A DNA stretch of 64,000 bases from Methanobacterium alkalithermotolerans (GTDB lineage: Archaea; Methanobacteriota; Methanobacteria; Methanobacteriales; Methanobacteriaceae): positions 1,718,001 through 1,782,000 of the forward strand of contig NZ_CP058560.1 of the NCBI RefSeq assembly GCF_018141185.1. The letters run 5' to 3'. Of this stretch, positions 26,886 through 36,095 are shown piece by piece (the first letter of the stretch is position 1; every line of letters starts with the position of its first letter). Below the pieces are notes generated by a model, which was given only the letters and a program-made list of their open reading frames with translations, did no database searches and was not told where the DNA came from. Made by a program: the position numbers and the translations under genes.

Positions 26886-27860
26886 ATGATAGAAAATTTA
26901 GAAGCAAAGTACTATGAACTTAATAATTTCAGATTTGAATCAGGAGAAATACTTTCCTCACTTAGAGTGGAATACTGTACTTTAGGAACCCCTATTAAAG
27001 ATGAAGAGGGCCACATAACCAATGCCATAGTATATCTGCATGGCTGGAGCGGGGATTATTCGTCAATTAAACGCTTAAAAGATATAATTGGTCCGGGCAA
27101 AGCTTTAGATACCAATAAATATTATTTAATCTCTCCCAGTGCTTTAGGTTCACCAAAATCAGCTGCCCCTTCTAATAGTAGCCGGGGTTTTGAATTTCCC
27201 CGGTACAGTGTAAATGATATGGTTAATTTTCTATATTCATTCTTAAAAGAAAATTTCTCTATAAAACACCTTAAAGGAGTTATTGGAAACTCCATGGGTG
27301 GCTTTCAGGCCTTAACCTGGGGAGTTCTTTACCCGGATTTCATGGACTTCATTATCCCTTTGGTATCATCCTATCAATCTAAAGGATGGAATTTTGCCAT
27401 ATTCCATTACATGAATTCTCTTATAGAACAGGACCCGGACTATAACCAGGGAAATTATGTAAAAAATCCCCGCATTACCTCTGCTGCATCTCAATTCATG
27501 TACCTTTTTGGTTTATCCAGGGATTATTATGAATCACAGGTATCCAATCAAGATATAATTAATTCCATGGCAGAAATGGGACAGGAAGGACTGTTAAGTG
27601 ATGCTAATGATATCTACTGGAGGAATAAGGCGGCCATGGCCTATAACTTAAAAGGGGAACTTGATAAAATTAAGGCCAAAACCATGGTAATTGCCATAAA
27701 TCAGGACCAATACTTCCCTCCTGAATACGATGCCATACCTCTTTCTCGAGAAATCAAAGATTCCCAATTAGTAATTTATGATTCTCCATTGGGCCATGTA
27801 GGTAGTCATGAAATAGTAAAGATAGAAAAAGAAATAGGGGATTTTTTAACTCAATTTTAG
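26886..27860 (+). CDS. MetX-like alpha/beta hydrolase (homoserine O-acetyltransferase family)
   Basis: This 324-residue protein has the alpha/beta hydrolase fold of the homoserine O-acetyltransferase family. The catalytic Ser lies in the elbow GNSMGGFQAL, the acid in AINQDQYFPP and the His in SPLGHVGSHE. The SPSALGSPKSAAPSN loop stands where true MetX enzymes have the GxxGSTxP substrate segment and differs clearly from it. Acetyltransfer to homoserine is therefore uncertain; a hydrolase or another acyl acceptor is possible. It follows the ferredoxin on the same strand, and two small unknown genes follow it. Confidence 0.75.
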   Translation: MIENLEAKYYELNNFRFESGEILSSLRVEYCTLGTPIKDEEGHITNAIVYLHGWSGDYSSIKRLKDIIGPGKALDTNKYYLISPSALGSPKSAAPSNSSRGFEFPRYSVNDMVNFLYSFLKENFSIKHLKGVIGNSMGGFQALTWGVLYPDFMDFIIPLVSSYQSKGWNFAIFHYMNSLIEQDPDYNQGNYVKNPRITSAASQFMYLFGLSRDYYESQVSNQDIINSMAEMGQEGLLSDANDIYWRNKAAMAYNLKGELDKIKAKTMVIAINQDQYFPPEYDAIPLSREIKDSQLVIYDSPLGHVGSHEIVKIEKEIGDFLTQF

Positions 27861-27931
27861 ATTCAATTGGCTAAATAAAGGGTTTTATAGAAAAATAGAT
27901 GTACTATCAAACGGCAAGGAGGATATTTAAA

Positions 27932-28213
27932 TTGAAGGTAAAAATAATTGACTCTGGATTTAATGAGGATAAAAAACTTAATTATGTTCAATACAGGGTA
28001 TCTGAATTAGATAAATCTTCACTAGAAAAATTATTATCAGAACTAGAAGAAGAGATTAAAAAAGATTCAGATGACTTATTAATTACCATCTATCATCCTC
28101 CTGAATATTTCCCTCTGGGATCTGATGAAGCACAAATAAGAATGGAAGATTTTATCTCCCGGGAAGAAATAGAAATGAATATATTCTTATCCAGCTTTCT
28201 CCAGGAAGACTAA
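27932..28213 (+). CDS. small hypothetical protein
   Basis: This acidic protein of about 93 residues has no recognised domain. It starts at TTG 27932, seven bases after an exemplary GGAGGAT (27918-27924); an in-frame ATG at 27899 lies upstream of this site and is rejected. The composition predicts a mixed alpha/beta fold with a Glu/Lys-rich helix (LEKLLSELEEEIKK). It lies between the MetX-like gene and another small gene on the same strand, with gaps of 71 and 21 bases, so the three may be co-transcribed. Confidence 0.6.
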   Translation: MKVKIIDSGFNEDKKLNYVQYRVSELDKSSLEKLLSELEEEIKKDSDDLLITIYHPPEYFPLGSDEAQIRMEDFISREEIEMNIFLSSFLQED

Positions 28214-28234
28214 AATGATTTTAGAGGCATTATT

Positions 28235-28492
28235 TTGAAGATAATCCAGGAAGATCTCCAAAAAATTTCAAAAGGATGGATGGTTACCTTTTTTATTGAC
28301 TTAAATTTAAAGGAACTCAAGCTCCTCCAGGATAAATATTCCCCCTATCTGAGAGATTATGAACTAATAATCCAAGATAATAAGGTTTATCTTAAGCGTT
28401 ATTTTGAAAAATTGGAACCCTGGGAAGATGAAACTCCAGAAGCAGTGGTAAAAAGTATTGAGTTAGAATTAAATTCCTTATTAAATCCTTAA
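28235..28492 (+). CDS. small hypothetical protein
   Basis: This 85-residue protein has no recognised domain. It starts at TTG 28235, seven bases after GAGG at 28224-28227. It is predicted to be soluble alpha/beta, with one KELKLLQDKYSPYLRDYELI helix-strand stretch. It is adjacent to the preceding small gene (21-base gap) and its stop overlaps that of the convergent MFS transporter by four bases. Confidence 0.55.
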   Translation: MKIIQEDLQKISKGWMVTFFIDLNLKELKLLQDKYSPYLRDYELIIQDNKVYLKRYFEKLEPWEDETPEAVVKSIELELNSLLNP

Positions 28493-29880
28493 TTTTTTTT
28501 AGATTTTAATTTTAATACCATTAAGAAGATCAATATGGTTCCCAGGATGCATATAATGGTAAAAATGCTGAAGGTAATTTTTAAAGATAACATAAATTGA
28601 GCATACTCAGAAGGATCAATTTCCATACCACCTAACAAACTGGAAAAGACTAAAAGGACAATGGCCATGCTCAATAACTGTCCCGAGAATATCATGGTGG
28701 AGAAAGTGGCCGAGGCAGAACCAAAATACCTGTTTTCTACTGACCCCATGAAGGTGTTGGTATTGGGGGAAGCAAAAAGTGCATTGGATACTCCTAAAAT
28801 CACACCCAGAATTATAATAAAAATTATAGAGGTGTCTACTTTCAGAAAAGTGGCCATATAAAGACCCAGAACAGTTAAAATTATTCCTATTAATGATAAA
28901 GGGGCTCCACCAATTTTATCTGATAATCTGCCTGCAAAGGGTGAGATAATAGCCACCAATAGTGGTTGTATGGCTAATATTATACCGGCGGTAAGGGGAG
29001 AAATGGACTGGATTAGTTGCAAGTAAAGACTTATTAGAACCCAAACTGCGGAAGTGGAGGTATTTAATAGAAGGCTCGCCCCACTGGATAAAAGAGGAAC
29101 TGCTTTTTTAAAAATCTGAGGATGGAGTATAGGATATTCTGCAGATGATTCTAATTTTAAGAATAATAGAATCCCGGAAACCCCGGAAATAATTAAAATT
29201 TTCCCCAACACCGTAAAAACCGTGGTAAATCCATATAATATAAAAATTACAGAAGGAATATAAATTAATGTCCCTTTAATATCAAAATTTTCTCCCCGGG
29301 ATCCTATCCAATCGGTTTTTATCCGGGCATATATCAAAAATATTATAATTAATCCCAGGGGTATGTTAAAGAGAAATATACTTCTCCAACCAAAATTTTG
29401 AGTTAAAAAACCCCCTAAAATCGGACCTGAAAAGAGCCCAATAAAAACCGATGTAACATATATGCCAAAAAATTCTCCCCGGGACCCTAAGGGGAACACC
29501 GAACTGAGTATGGCCACTCCTGTGGCAAAAATCATGGAACAACCCAGTCCCTGCATGAAACTAAAAAATATCAGAAAATATGCTGAAGGGGTGACGGCGG
29601 CTAAAAATGAAAATAAGGTGAAAATAGAAATCCCTATAGTGAATATTTTTTTACGACCAAATATATCCCCTGATCTACCAAAAGGAAGTATTAAAGCTGC
29701 ATTGGCCAGTATGAATACCGTAGGTATCCAGTTCAGGATAACCAGATCCAGGCCGAAATCTCTACCAATACTGGGCAGGGAAACATTTAAGGAAGAACCA
29801 GTATAGGGAATCAGAAAAGCCCCTAAAATAACCACTGTTAAGATATACAAAGAACTTTTTTTATCCAGTATAGGGCTCAT
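28489..29880 (-). CDS. MFS transporter, DHA2 (EmrB/QacA-like) family
   Basis: This 463-residue integral membrane protein has about 14 hydrophobic helices, typical of the DHA2 drug:proton antiporter family. The first-helix motif GSSLNVSLPSIGRDF and the cytoplasmic loop PFGRSGDIFGRKK (the G-x-x-x-D-R-x-G-R-K-type motif A) are visible. Members export drugs, dyes or metabolites; the substrate is unknown. It stands alone on the minus strand next to the Fpg-like gene (14-base gap from the start). Confidence 0.87.
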   Translation of the reverse strand: MSPILDKKSSLYILTVVILGAFLIPYTGSSLNVSLPSIGRDFGLDLVILNWIPTVFILANAALILPFGRSGDIFGRKKIFTIGISIFTLFSFLAAVTPSAYFLIFFSFMQGLGCSMIFATGVAILSSVFPLGSRGEFFGIYVTSVFIGLFSGPILGGFLTQNFGWRSIFLFNIPLGLIIIFLIYARIKTDWIGSRGENFDIKGTLIYIPSVIFILYGFTTVFTVLGKILIISGVSGILLFLKLESSAEYPILHPQIFKKAVPLLSSGASLLLNTSTSAVWVLISLYLQLIQSISPLTAGIILAIQPLLVAIISPFAGRLSDKIGGAPLSLIGIILTVLGLYMATFLKVDTSIIFIIILGVILGVSNALFASPNTNTFMGSVENRYFGSASATFSTMIFSGQLLSMAIVLLVFSSLLGGMEIDPSEYAQFMLSLKITFSIFTIICILGTILIFLMVLKLKSKKN

Positions 29881-29894
29881 CTAATCACATAAAA

Positions 29895-30680
29895 TTATTT
29901 AAATAGTTTCTGCCTATGAGGACAATAATAAGTTGTTCTACCACCCACTTTAATGATTTCCAGCTTTTCTCCATGGGGACATTCCCCCTGGGGGTAACGG
30001 TGTGCCAATAGATATTCCTGAGGAAAATTAGAGAGGCTATCTTTACAATCTATGGCTTTTTTTAATACTTTAACCATATTTTCATGGAGATTCTTTAGAT
30101 TATTTTCCTGCAGATGGTTTGCTTTTTCTAGAGGGTGCAACTTGCTTTGATAAAGTATTTCATCGGCATATAAATTACCAATTCCTGCAATAAATTTTTG
30201 ATTAAGGAGCAATGGTTTAAGTGCCCCTTTTCTATTGTGGAATAATTTTTTAAATAAAGGATAATCCAGGTGCAGGGCGTCAGGGCCTAATTTTTTTTCT
30301 CTAATTAAATCCCTTGGGGAAGCTATTCCCACCTTACCAAATTTTCGAGGATCATTAAAAGACATAATTCTTCCATTATCAAAAATAAAAGAGATACGGT
30401 CGTGTTTATGGTGATTATCCTCTTTAGAGTAATATCTTAAAAAACCAGTCATTCCAAAATGGATTACCAGGTCCTGGTTTCCTTTAAAGGAGGAAAATAA
30501 ATATTTGCCATAGCGATAACTTGAATCAAATTTTTCTCCAATTAAAGCTTCCTGGAATGCGTCTTTTTTAATATTAAATAGTATTTCTGGACTGGATACC
30601 TGCACATCTATTATGGTTTGATAAAGGCCATTATCCTCAAAAAACCTTTTGAATAGTTCTACACTAGGTAATTCTGGCAT
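29895..30680 (-). CDS. formamidopyrimidine-DNA glycosylase family protein (Fpg/Nei)
   Basis: This 261-residue protein has the N-terminal catalytic PEL (Pro2-Glu3), a GKYLF beta-hairpin with the conserved Lys, and the helix-two-turn-helix GIGNLYADEILYQSKLHP. Together these identify the Fpg/Nei base excision glycosylases that remove oxidised bases. The C-terminal zinc finger is atypical: where the family has C-x2-C-x16-C-x2-C, this sequence reads C-P-H and, after 16 residues, C-P-H, so His may replace two Cys ligands. The family is uncommon in archaea, suggesting transfer from bacteria. The gene is co-directional with the MFS transporter. Confidence 0.82.
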   Translation of the reverse strand: MPELPSVELFKRFFEDNGLYQTIIDVQVSSPEILFNIKKDAFQEALIGEKFDSSYRYGKYLFSSFKGNQDLVIHFGMTGFLRYYSKEDNHHKHDRISFIFDNGRIMSFNDPRKFGKVGIASPRDLIREKKLGPDALHLDYPLFKKLFHNRKGALKPLLLNQKFIAGIGNLYADEILYQSKLHPLEKANHLQENNLKNLHENMVKVLKKAIDCKDSLSNFPQEYLLAHRYPQGECPHGEKLEIIKVGGRTTYYCPHRQKLFK

Positions 30681-30773
30681 TGATTAGCTCCTGCCTCTTT
30701 TTAATATAATGTTACTATTTATGATGATGGTCTTATAACTAAATTTTTATGCCGGGTAGGATAATCTAATAGC

Positions 30774-31229
30774 ATGGGATGTGACTATTGTTCTAAACTG
30801 GAAGAGTATAACTTCGGTGATTTTCTATGGGAGAGTCCCTTCTGGATTGTTTTTTTAGCCCCTAATCAAAGCAATTTAGGGACCTGTGTTATTGCTCTTA
30901 AAAGAAAAGAAAAATTTTTAAGTGATGTAACTCCTGAAGAATGGTTAGATTTCGTAGAGCTGGTAAATAAGCTGGAGTGTGCTTTAAAAAATTCATTTAA
31001 TGCCACCATGTTCAACTGGGGAACTTTGATGAACTCTTTTTATCTGGAAGATACCCTGGAACCGCATCTGCACTGGCATTTTATTCCACGCTATAACCAT
31101 GAAGTAGAACTGGAGGGCGTGATTTTCCAGGATCCCTTTTTTGGATATATGCGTCCCCGACCCCCAAAAAATATATCCTCAGATATCCGCCATAAGATTC
31201 AAGAAAAGATTTTGAGGGAACTTAAATAA
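30774..31229 (+). CDS. HIT family nucleotide-binding protein
   Basis: This 151-residue histidine-triad protein has HIT motif HLHWHFIPR (H-x-H-x-H) near residue 108. A Cys pair at the N-terminus (MGCDYCSKL) matches the short zinc-binding start seen in many HIT proteins. The family hydrolyses or transfers nucleotide phosphates, for example adenosine phosphoramidates or diadenosine polyphosphates; the substrate is not determined. It stands alone, divergent from fpg and convergent with the sensor kinase. Confidence 0.85.
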   Translation: MGCDYCSKLEEYNFGDFLWESPFWIVFLAPNQSNLGTCVIALKRKEKFLSDVTPEEWLDFVELVNKLECALKNSFNATMFNWGTLMNSFYLEDTLEPHLHWHFIPRYNHEVELEGVIFQDPFFGYMRPRPPKNISSDIRHKIQEKILRELK

Positions 31230-31260
31230 TTTAATTACTCCTAAATTATATTCTATTTAA

Positions 31261-32961
31261 TTAAAATCTATCTTTATATTCTATTTCAAAAAAATTAATC
31301 TCATATTTAGTGCCTGAATCATCTATAAGCTTTATATTTCCATTTATTTGGCTGGTGAGGCTTAATACTAATCTTAATCCTAAACTTTTTGATTTTTTAA
31401 AATCAAGATTTTCAGGTAAACCCACACCATCATCAGCCACCTCCAGAAGAAACTGATCATTTTTAGATTGGAGCTTTATACTTACCTTTCCTTCCCTGCC
31501 TGGTGGAAAGGCATATTTCAAGGAGTTACTTACCAGTTCATTGATAATTAAACCACAGGGAATGGCCGTATCCATACTCAGCATTAGATTGTCCACTTCC
31601 ACTTCTAACTTAATTATATCCGGGTCTATGGAGTAATAATGGAATAGGTAAGCCGTAAGACTAGATATGTACTCTTTAAAGTCTACGTGGGCAAAATCAT
31701 TGGATTTATATAGTTTTTCATGTATAATTGCCATTGATTTAACCCTGCTTTGACTATCCCGGAACAATTCCAGGTCTCCCTCATCCTGAATGTACCTACT
31801 TTGTAAATTAAGCAAACTGGAAATTATTTGCAGATTGTTTTTAACCCGGTGATGAACTTCCTGGAGAAGCACTTCTTTTTCTTCCAGAGAGGTTCTTATT
31901 TTATCTTCAGCTTTTTTTAAGTCTTTAATATCACTACCAATACATACTATGCCCATTAAACCAGAATTTTCGTCAACTATGGGAGATAATGATAGTATAA
32001 CTGGTATAATTTCGCCTTTTTTTGTTTTAAGTTGACTTTCCTTATTAATCAGGGAATTTAGGGAGGATAAATCACTATCTATTGTTGATTTTAGTAAAGA
32101 TGCAAGGCCATTTTTCTGAGCAAAGATTATATCGCCTTGTTTTCCCACCAGTTCCTGTTCTTCATACTCTAAAATATCTGCTGCTGCCTGGTTAAGCGTT
32201 AAAATATTACGGTTTTGATCCAGAATCAATAAAAAATTGGACATGGTGGAAACTATTTTATCTGCTACTACCGCCGAGGTAAGGGCCGGAAATTTATGCT
32301 TCCAGATTCCATAACTGATAAAAGTAATGCCCACCGTGGACATGGCCATGGTCATTTCTGGCACCCGCAGGGAGGTGGCCGGCAAAACCAGGTCACTGAT
32401 TAAACTTACTATTAAAGGCAAATAAAGTCCCGTAAAGATATATTTGGCCTGTAATCTTTTTAAATGGTATGATTTCAGGTAGTAGATAAAACATAGAGTT
32501 CCGGCTGTAAATCCTGCAAAAAGAGTCCATATGCTCATTAAATTAAATAATAATGGATTCTGAGGGAATTCATAAGTCCAGCCCCAGTATTGTTGTGAGG
32601 CACCGCCAATAAGTAAATCAGTATTAAATCCTAGCAAGAATATTATTAATGCGGGCAAGTAAATAATGATATAGATAATTTTATTTTTTAATATTTTATT
32701 TTTGGTAAAAATTAGAGATATGTGCAAAAGAAGAGAAGGCACAAATGGCCATAACGTGCTTAAATTCAACCAAAAATATGCTTTTTCTAAGGTAGGTGCT
32801 TGCCTATATTCAAATTCAATAAAAGCTAAAAATCCTACTAAAATACATAAAACAGCTACCCAACGATTTAATTGATTTTCAGTATTTTTATGATAAATAA
32901 AATTACCTAAGAAAAAGCATAATATGAATGCTAAAAACGAAATTAAAGCATAAGGATTCAT
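31261..32961 (-). CDS. membrane sensor histidine kinase, 7TM-PAS-HisKA_2
   Basis: The protein has 566 residues. An N-terminal domain of seven hydrophobic helices (about 1-220) of the histidine kinase 7TM type precedes a PAS domain (about 230-350, with QNRNILTLNQAAADILEY). A HisKA_2 phosphoacceptor follows with LLQEVHHRVKNNLQIISSLL (the first His of HHRVKNN is the likely phosphoacceptor), then a HATPase with INELVSNSLKYAF and VADDGVGLP. Such kinases are abundant in Methanobacterium. No response regulator is adjacent, so it is an orphan kinase. The signal is unknown, probably membrane- or lipid-related given the 7TM domain. Confidence 0.88.
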   Translation of the reverse strand: MNPYALISFLAFILCFFLGNFIYHKNTENQLNRWVAVLCILVGFLAFIEFEYRQAPTLEKAYFWLNLSTLWPFVPSLLLHISLIFTKNKILKNKIIYIIIYLPALIIFLLGFNTDLLIGGASQQYWGWTYEFPQNPLLFNLMSIWTLFAGFTAGTLCFIYYLKSYHLKRLQAKYIFTGLYLPLIVSLISDLVLPATSLRVPEMTMAMSTVGITFISYGIWKHKFPALTSAVVADKIVSTMSNFLLILDQNRNILTLNQAAADILEYEEQELVGKQGDIIFAQKNGLASLLKSTIDSDLSSLNSLINKESQLKTKKGEIIPVILSLSPIVDENSGLMGIVCIGSDIKDLKKAEDKIRTSLEEKEVLLQEVHHRVKNNLQIISSLLNLQSRYIQDEGDLELFRDSQSRVKSMAIIHEKLYKSNDFAHVDFKEYISSLTAYLFHYYSIDPDIIKLEVEVDNLMLSMDTAIPCGLIINELVSNSLKYAFPPGREGKVSIKLQSKNDQFLLEVADDGVGLPENLDFKKSKSLGLRLVLSLTSQINGNIKLIDDSGTKYEINFFEIEYKDRF

Positions 32962-33126
32962 TATTGCTCTCCATAAAGCGGTCTTGTAGAAAAATTATTT
33001 ATAATCATTGAATTTTACCTTTTATAAGTAAGTATCTTATTATTTAATTAATTTTCTTAAAGCCCATTATTCCTATAAAATTAAAATATATTAATAACTA
33101 TAATAATAAGTATTAATGGTGTTATT

Positions 33127-34014
33127 ATGATACTTGCCAAAAATACACAAAATCCTGCTGCAAAATATTTGAAAACTATACAAAACGAAATAATTTATGG
33201 AGGATATTTAGCAGCACTAGTTGCTCCTTCTTTTGTTTTAACAGTCTCTTTAATTACAAATTCTAATATTACTCTCCAGTTATTGGCTATATCTTATTTT
33301 ATACCTCTTATTGTATATAGTTATGATTATTATCAAGATCTAGAAGAAGATTCTAAAACAAATATAGAAAGAACTCTACATTTGAGCAATAAAGCCAGAT
33401 TATACCCTTTTATACTTTTAATATATGCCATTATACTGGTATTTCTTTTAATATTATATGCAAACATATATCTTATTGGTTTTATTTTGGCATTAATATT
33501 GTTGGGAATGGCTTATAACTATTTTTTAAAGAGTTTAACCAGTAAAATATTAGCTTTTAAGAATTTTTATACAGCTTTTATATGGGCTGCCGCCGGTTCT
33601 TTTTTTCCTTTAATCTATAACTTGGGCGAAATTAAAATAAGCTATTTTTTATTAATGGCGTTTATTTTTTTAAAATGTTTGGTGAATGTTATTTTTTTTG
33701 ATTTAAAGGATATAAATTCAGATAAAAAGCAGGGATTGAGAACTTTACCCGTATTATGTGGGAAGGATAAAACGATTTCTTTTCTGAACTTTTTAAATAT
33801 TTTAGCGTTCTTTCCTCTATTTTTAGGCATCTATATGGGCTTTATACATCCTTATGCTATCATTATGCTAGTATTTTATTTTTATACTGCCTATTATCTA
33901 AAAAAGTCTAGAAAAGCAGAAGATGGTAACTTAATATTTTTATCTTCTACCCTGGCTGATTTTGAATTTATTCTATGGCCATTAGTAATTTTAATGGCTC
34001 AAATAATGCTTTAA
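33127..34014 (+). CDS. UbiA family prenyltransferase-like protein
   Basis: The protein has 295 residues and about eight hydrophobic helices. Motif 1 is degenerate (SYDYYQDLEEDSKTN in place of NDxxDxxxDxxN). Motif 2 is recognisable as DLKDINSDKKQGLRTLP, which matches the D-x-x-D-D-x-x-x-G-x-x-T-L-P class of UbiA. The weak first motif leaves the activity in doubt, although the overall topology fits. The coding DNA is visibly richer in A and T than its neighbours and uses few GGx codons, which may reflect transfer or relaxed selection. A GGTG ribosome binding site overlaps the leader. Confidence 0.65.
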   Translation: MILAKNTQNPAAKYLKTIQNEIIYGGYLAALVAPSFVLTVSLITNSNITLQLLAISYFIPLIVYSYDYYQDLEEDSKTNIERTLHLSNKARLYPFILLIYAIILVFLLILYANIYLIGFILALILLGMAYNYFLKSLTSKILAFKNFYTAFIWAAAGSFFPLIYNLGEIKISYFLLMAFIFLKCLVNVIFFDLKDINSDKKQGLRTLPVLCGKDKTISFLNFLNILAFFPLFLGIYMGFIHPYAIIMLVFYFYTAYYLKKSRKAEDGNLIFLSSTLADFEFILWPLVILMAQIML

Positions 34015-34032
34015 TTTATGCAATGGATTAAA

Positions 34033-34440
34033 TTATCCCAATTTATCCAAACGCTCTCTAAATTCTTTCCGATGCCTTTTTTCCTCATCAATTATATGTT
34101 TAAGAACTCCCACAACTTCGGGATCATCTATTATTTCTACCTGACGAGAATATTCCTCAATTCCCTCGGTTTCTTTTTGAATTTGTATTTCTAACTGGGT
34201 TTTTAAATCATCTTCCTCAAAATTAAGTTCTTTATGTTGCATGGTGGGTTTGCCTCCTCTTTTTACAATTAAGTCTGCAAGCCACCACATATGCCTCATT
34301 TCATCTACTGATATGGCCTCGGTAACCCGGCTGGCATCGCAGTCCTGGATAATAAATGCATTGTAAGCATAAATCATGGTAGCTTCCAGTTCATGCACAA
34401 AATCAATATTCAATAACCGGATTATTTCTTCATTTTCCAT
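34033..34440 (-). CDS. ferritin-like diiron protein
   Basis: This 135-residue four-helix protein of the bacterioferritin/rubrerythrin superfamily has iron ligands visible as HELEATMIYAYNAF (Glu), DEMRHMWW (E-x-x-H), ETEGIEEYSRQ and DEEKRHRKEF (E-x-x-H). It probably stores iron or detoxifies peroxide. It lacks the rubredoxin domain of rubrerythrin. The upstream GGAGG (on the coding strand before the ATG at 34440) is a good ribosome binding site. It may be in one minus-strand unit with the GDPD gene upstream. Confidence 0.8.
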   Translation of the reverse strand: MENEEIIRLLNIDFVHELEATMIYAYNAFIIQDCDASRVTEAISVDEMRHMWWLADLIVKRGGKPTMQHKELNFEEDDLKTQLEIQIQKETEGIEEYSRQVEIIDDPEVVGVLKHIIDEEKRHRKEFRERLDKLG

Positions 34441-34485
34441 ATTAAAACCTCCACATAATTATCTGAAACTTAATTAAATCTTATT

Positions 34486-35157
34486 TCAGTATCCTTTAGC
34501 CCATTTCTCAATTCTATTAGTTACAATACCATCCACTCCCCTCTCCCCTAATACTTTTAGTTCGTTAGAATGGTCCACCACCCAGGGATATAACTTTATC
34601 TGATTTTCATGGCATTCATTCACCATTGAAACATCTACAAAATCTTTGTGAGGAAAAATATATTCACACTTACAATTTAAGGCAATTTCATGTGATTTAA
34701 CTGGACCAGCAAAAAAAATAGCCCCTGTTTTTATTTCAGATCCAATTTTTTTAATTTCTAAAAGTTGCTTATGATAAAAAGAGGCAAACATTATCTTCTC
34801 TAAATCATAATCTTTTAAATATTTGGAGATAATTGGAAATGAATCAGGAACTTTTAATTCGAGTATTAAAGGTATTTTTTCATTAACCAGTTCCAGAACC
34901 TCTTCTAAGTGAGGCGGAGCTTCCCCACCACCAGTATCCAGCTTTTTAATTTCAGATATATTCATCTCCTTTACTATCCCCTGCCCATTGGTGGTTCTAT
35001 CCACCACAGGGTCATGAATTATCACTGGATTTCGATCTTTAGTAATTCTAATATCTATTTCTATCCAGTCTGCATTTAGTTCTATGGCTTTTTTAATAGC
35101 TGCCAGAGTATTTTCTGGTTTTAAATTAGAAGCGCCTCTATGGGCAATTATTTTCAT
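34486..35157 (-). CDS. glycerophosphodiester phosphodiesterase family protein
   Basis: This 223-residue TIM-barrel protein has the GDPD signature: IAHRGASNLKPENTLAA (the HRG and ENT catalytic stretch), IEIDI (metal-binding E-x-D) and IIHDP (catalytic HD). It hydrolyses glycerophosphodiesters to glycerol phosphate and alcohol, probably in lipid turnover. It is a short cytosolic form without signal peptide. It lies between the ferritin-like gene (45-base gap) and an unknown gene (34-base gap), all on the minus strand. Confidence 0.9.
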   Translation of the reverse strand: MKIIAHRGASNLKPENTLAAIKKAIELNADWIEIDIRITKDRNPVIIHDPVVDRTTNGQGIVKEMNISEIKKLDTGGGEAPPHLEEVLELVNEKIPLILELKVPDSFPIISKYLKDYDLEKIMFASFYHKQLLEIKKIGSEIKTGAIFFAGPVKSHEIALNCKCEYIFPHKDFVDVSMVNECHENQIKLYPWVVDHSNELKVLGERGVDGIVTNRIEKWAKGY

Positions 35158-35191
35158 ATTTACCTCTAATCCTTAAAAGGACAATGCCTCT

Positions 35192-35956
35192 TTATATTTT
35201 ATATTTTTTTAGAAAATCATCTAAATCTTCTACCTGGATATACTGGAGATCATCTGGCAGGGTTTTCTGCATTTTATTGATTTTTTCCAGATCTTGATCA
35301 TTTAAAATCTTTTTTTCAGTTAATATTTCAATAAGGGCAGCTATACTTCCTTGATTGAAAGATGCCACTTTTTTCAGATTTTCTATTTCTACTTTGGATC
35401 CTAGCATCTGCCGATAATGGTTAACCTTATCCTCAACCAGGGATAAAGCACATTTAATCTCATTATTACTTTTTTGAGACCATATTAACCTATTAAATAT
35501 CATTTTTTTAGGTTTAAGAGAAATTCCTTCTCTTTTAATGGTGACTGGTCCTTTTTTATATAAATCACTCAGATATTCCCATTGCTGGTTATCTAAAATC
35601 AATCCGGCTTTAATAAGTAATATGTCTGCGGACTCATCAATTTCTTCTTGATAATAATCTGGTTTAATCTGGAGTTCACCAAGGTGTAGAACACGGATAT
35701 TCAATTCTTCTATTTCCTCAATTTCAAAAATATATCGAACCACCGGATTACCTTCAGTATAATAACGATAGGAATCAATGACATTCCATTTTTTTTTATC
35801 ATCGATGGAAGTGACCGTTTTTGGTATTTTAAGAGGATTATAGACCTGGAAGTGAATTTTAAATTTTTTAAGTTTCCTTTCGGAGTGTTTTGATAGAAAA
35901 ACTTTCTTTTTCTCTACTTCAACTTTAACTTCGTGTCCTGATACATTGAAAAACAT
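35192..35956 (-). CDS. hypothetical protein
   Basis: This 254-residue protein is not recognised. The N-terminal half has strand-rich sequence (VSGHEVKVEVEKKKVFL, KIHFQVYNPLKIPK) suggesting a beta-sandwich; the second half is mostly helical, with a KYKI C-terminus. There is no signal peptide, membrane segment or metal-binding motif. It is likely specific to methanogens. It is transcribed on the minus strand with the GDPD gene 34 bases downstream. Confidence 0.6.
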   Translation of the reverse strand: MFFNVSGHEVKVEVEKKKVFLSKHSERKLKKFKIHFQVYNPLKIPKTVTSIDDKKKWNVIDSYRYYTEGNPVVRYIFEIEEIEELNIRVLHLGELQIKPDYYQEEIDESADILLIKAGLILDNQQWEYLSDLYKKGPVTIKREGISLKPKKMIFNRLIWSQKSNNEIKCALSLVEDKVNHYRQMLGSKVEIENLKKVASFNQGSIAALIEILTEKKILNDQDLEKINKMQKTLPDDLQYIQVEDLDDFLKKYKI

Positions 35957-36095
35957 TAAATAACCCCTTTTTCATAATTAAGTTTATAGGATATTATTTT
36001 ATTTTTGATACAAATAAACTTATTTATTAATCTATTTGATTTAAAGATAGTAATACGCAATAGATGAACCAGAAAACCCTGATTTATTGATTTAA

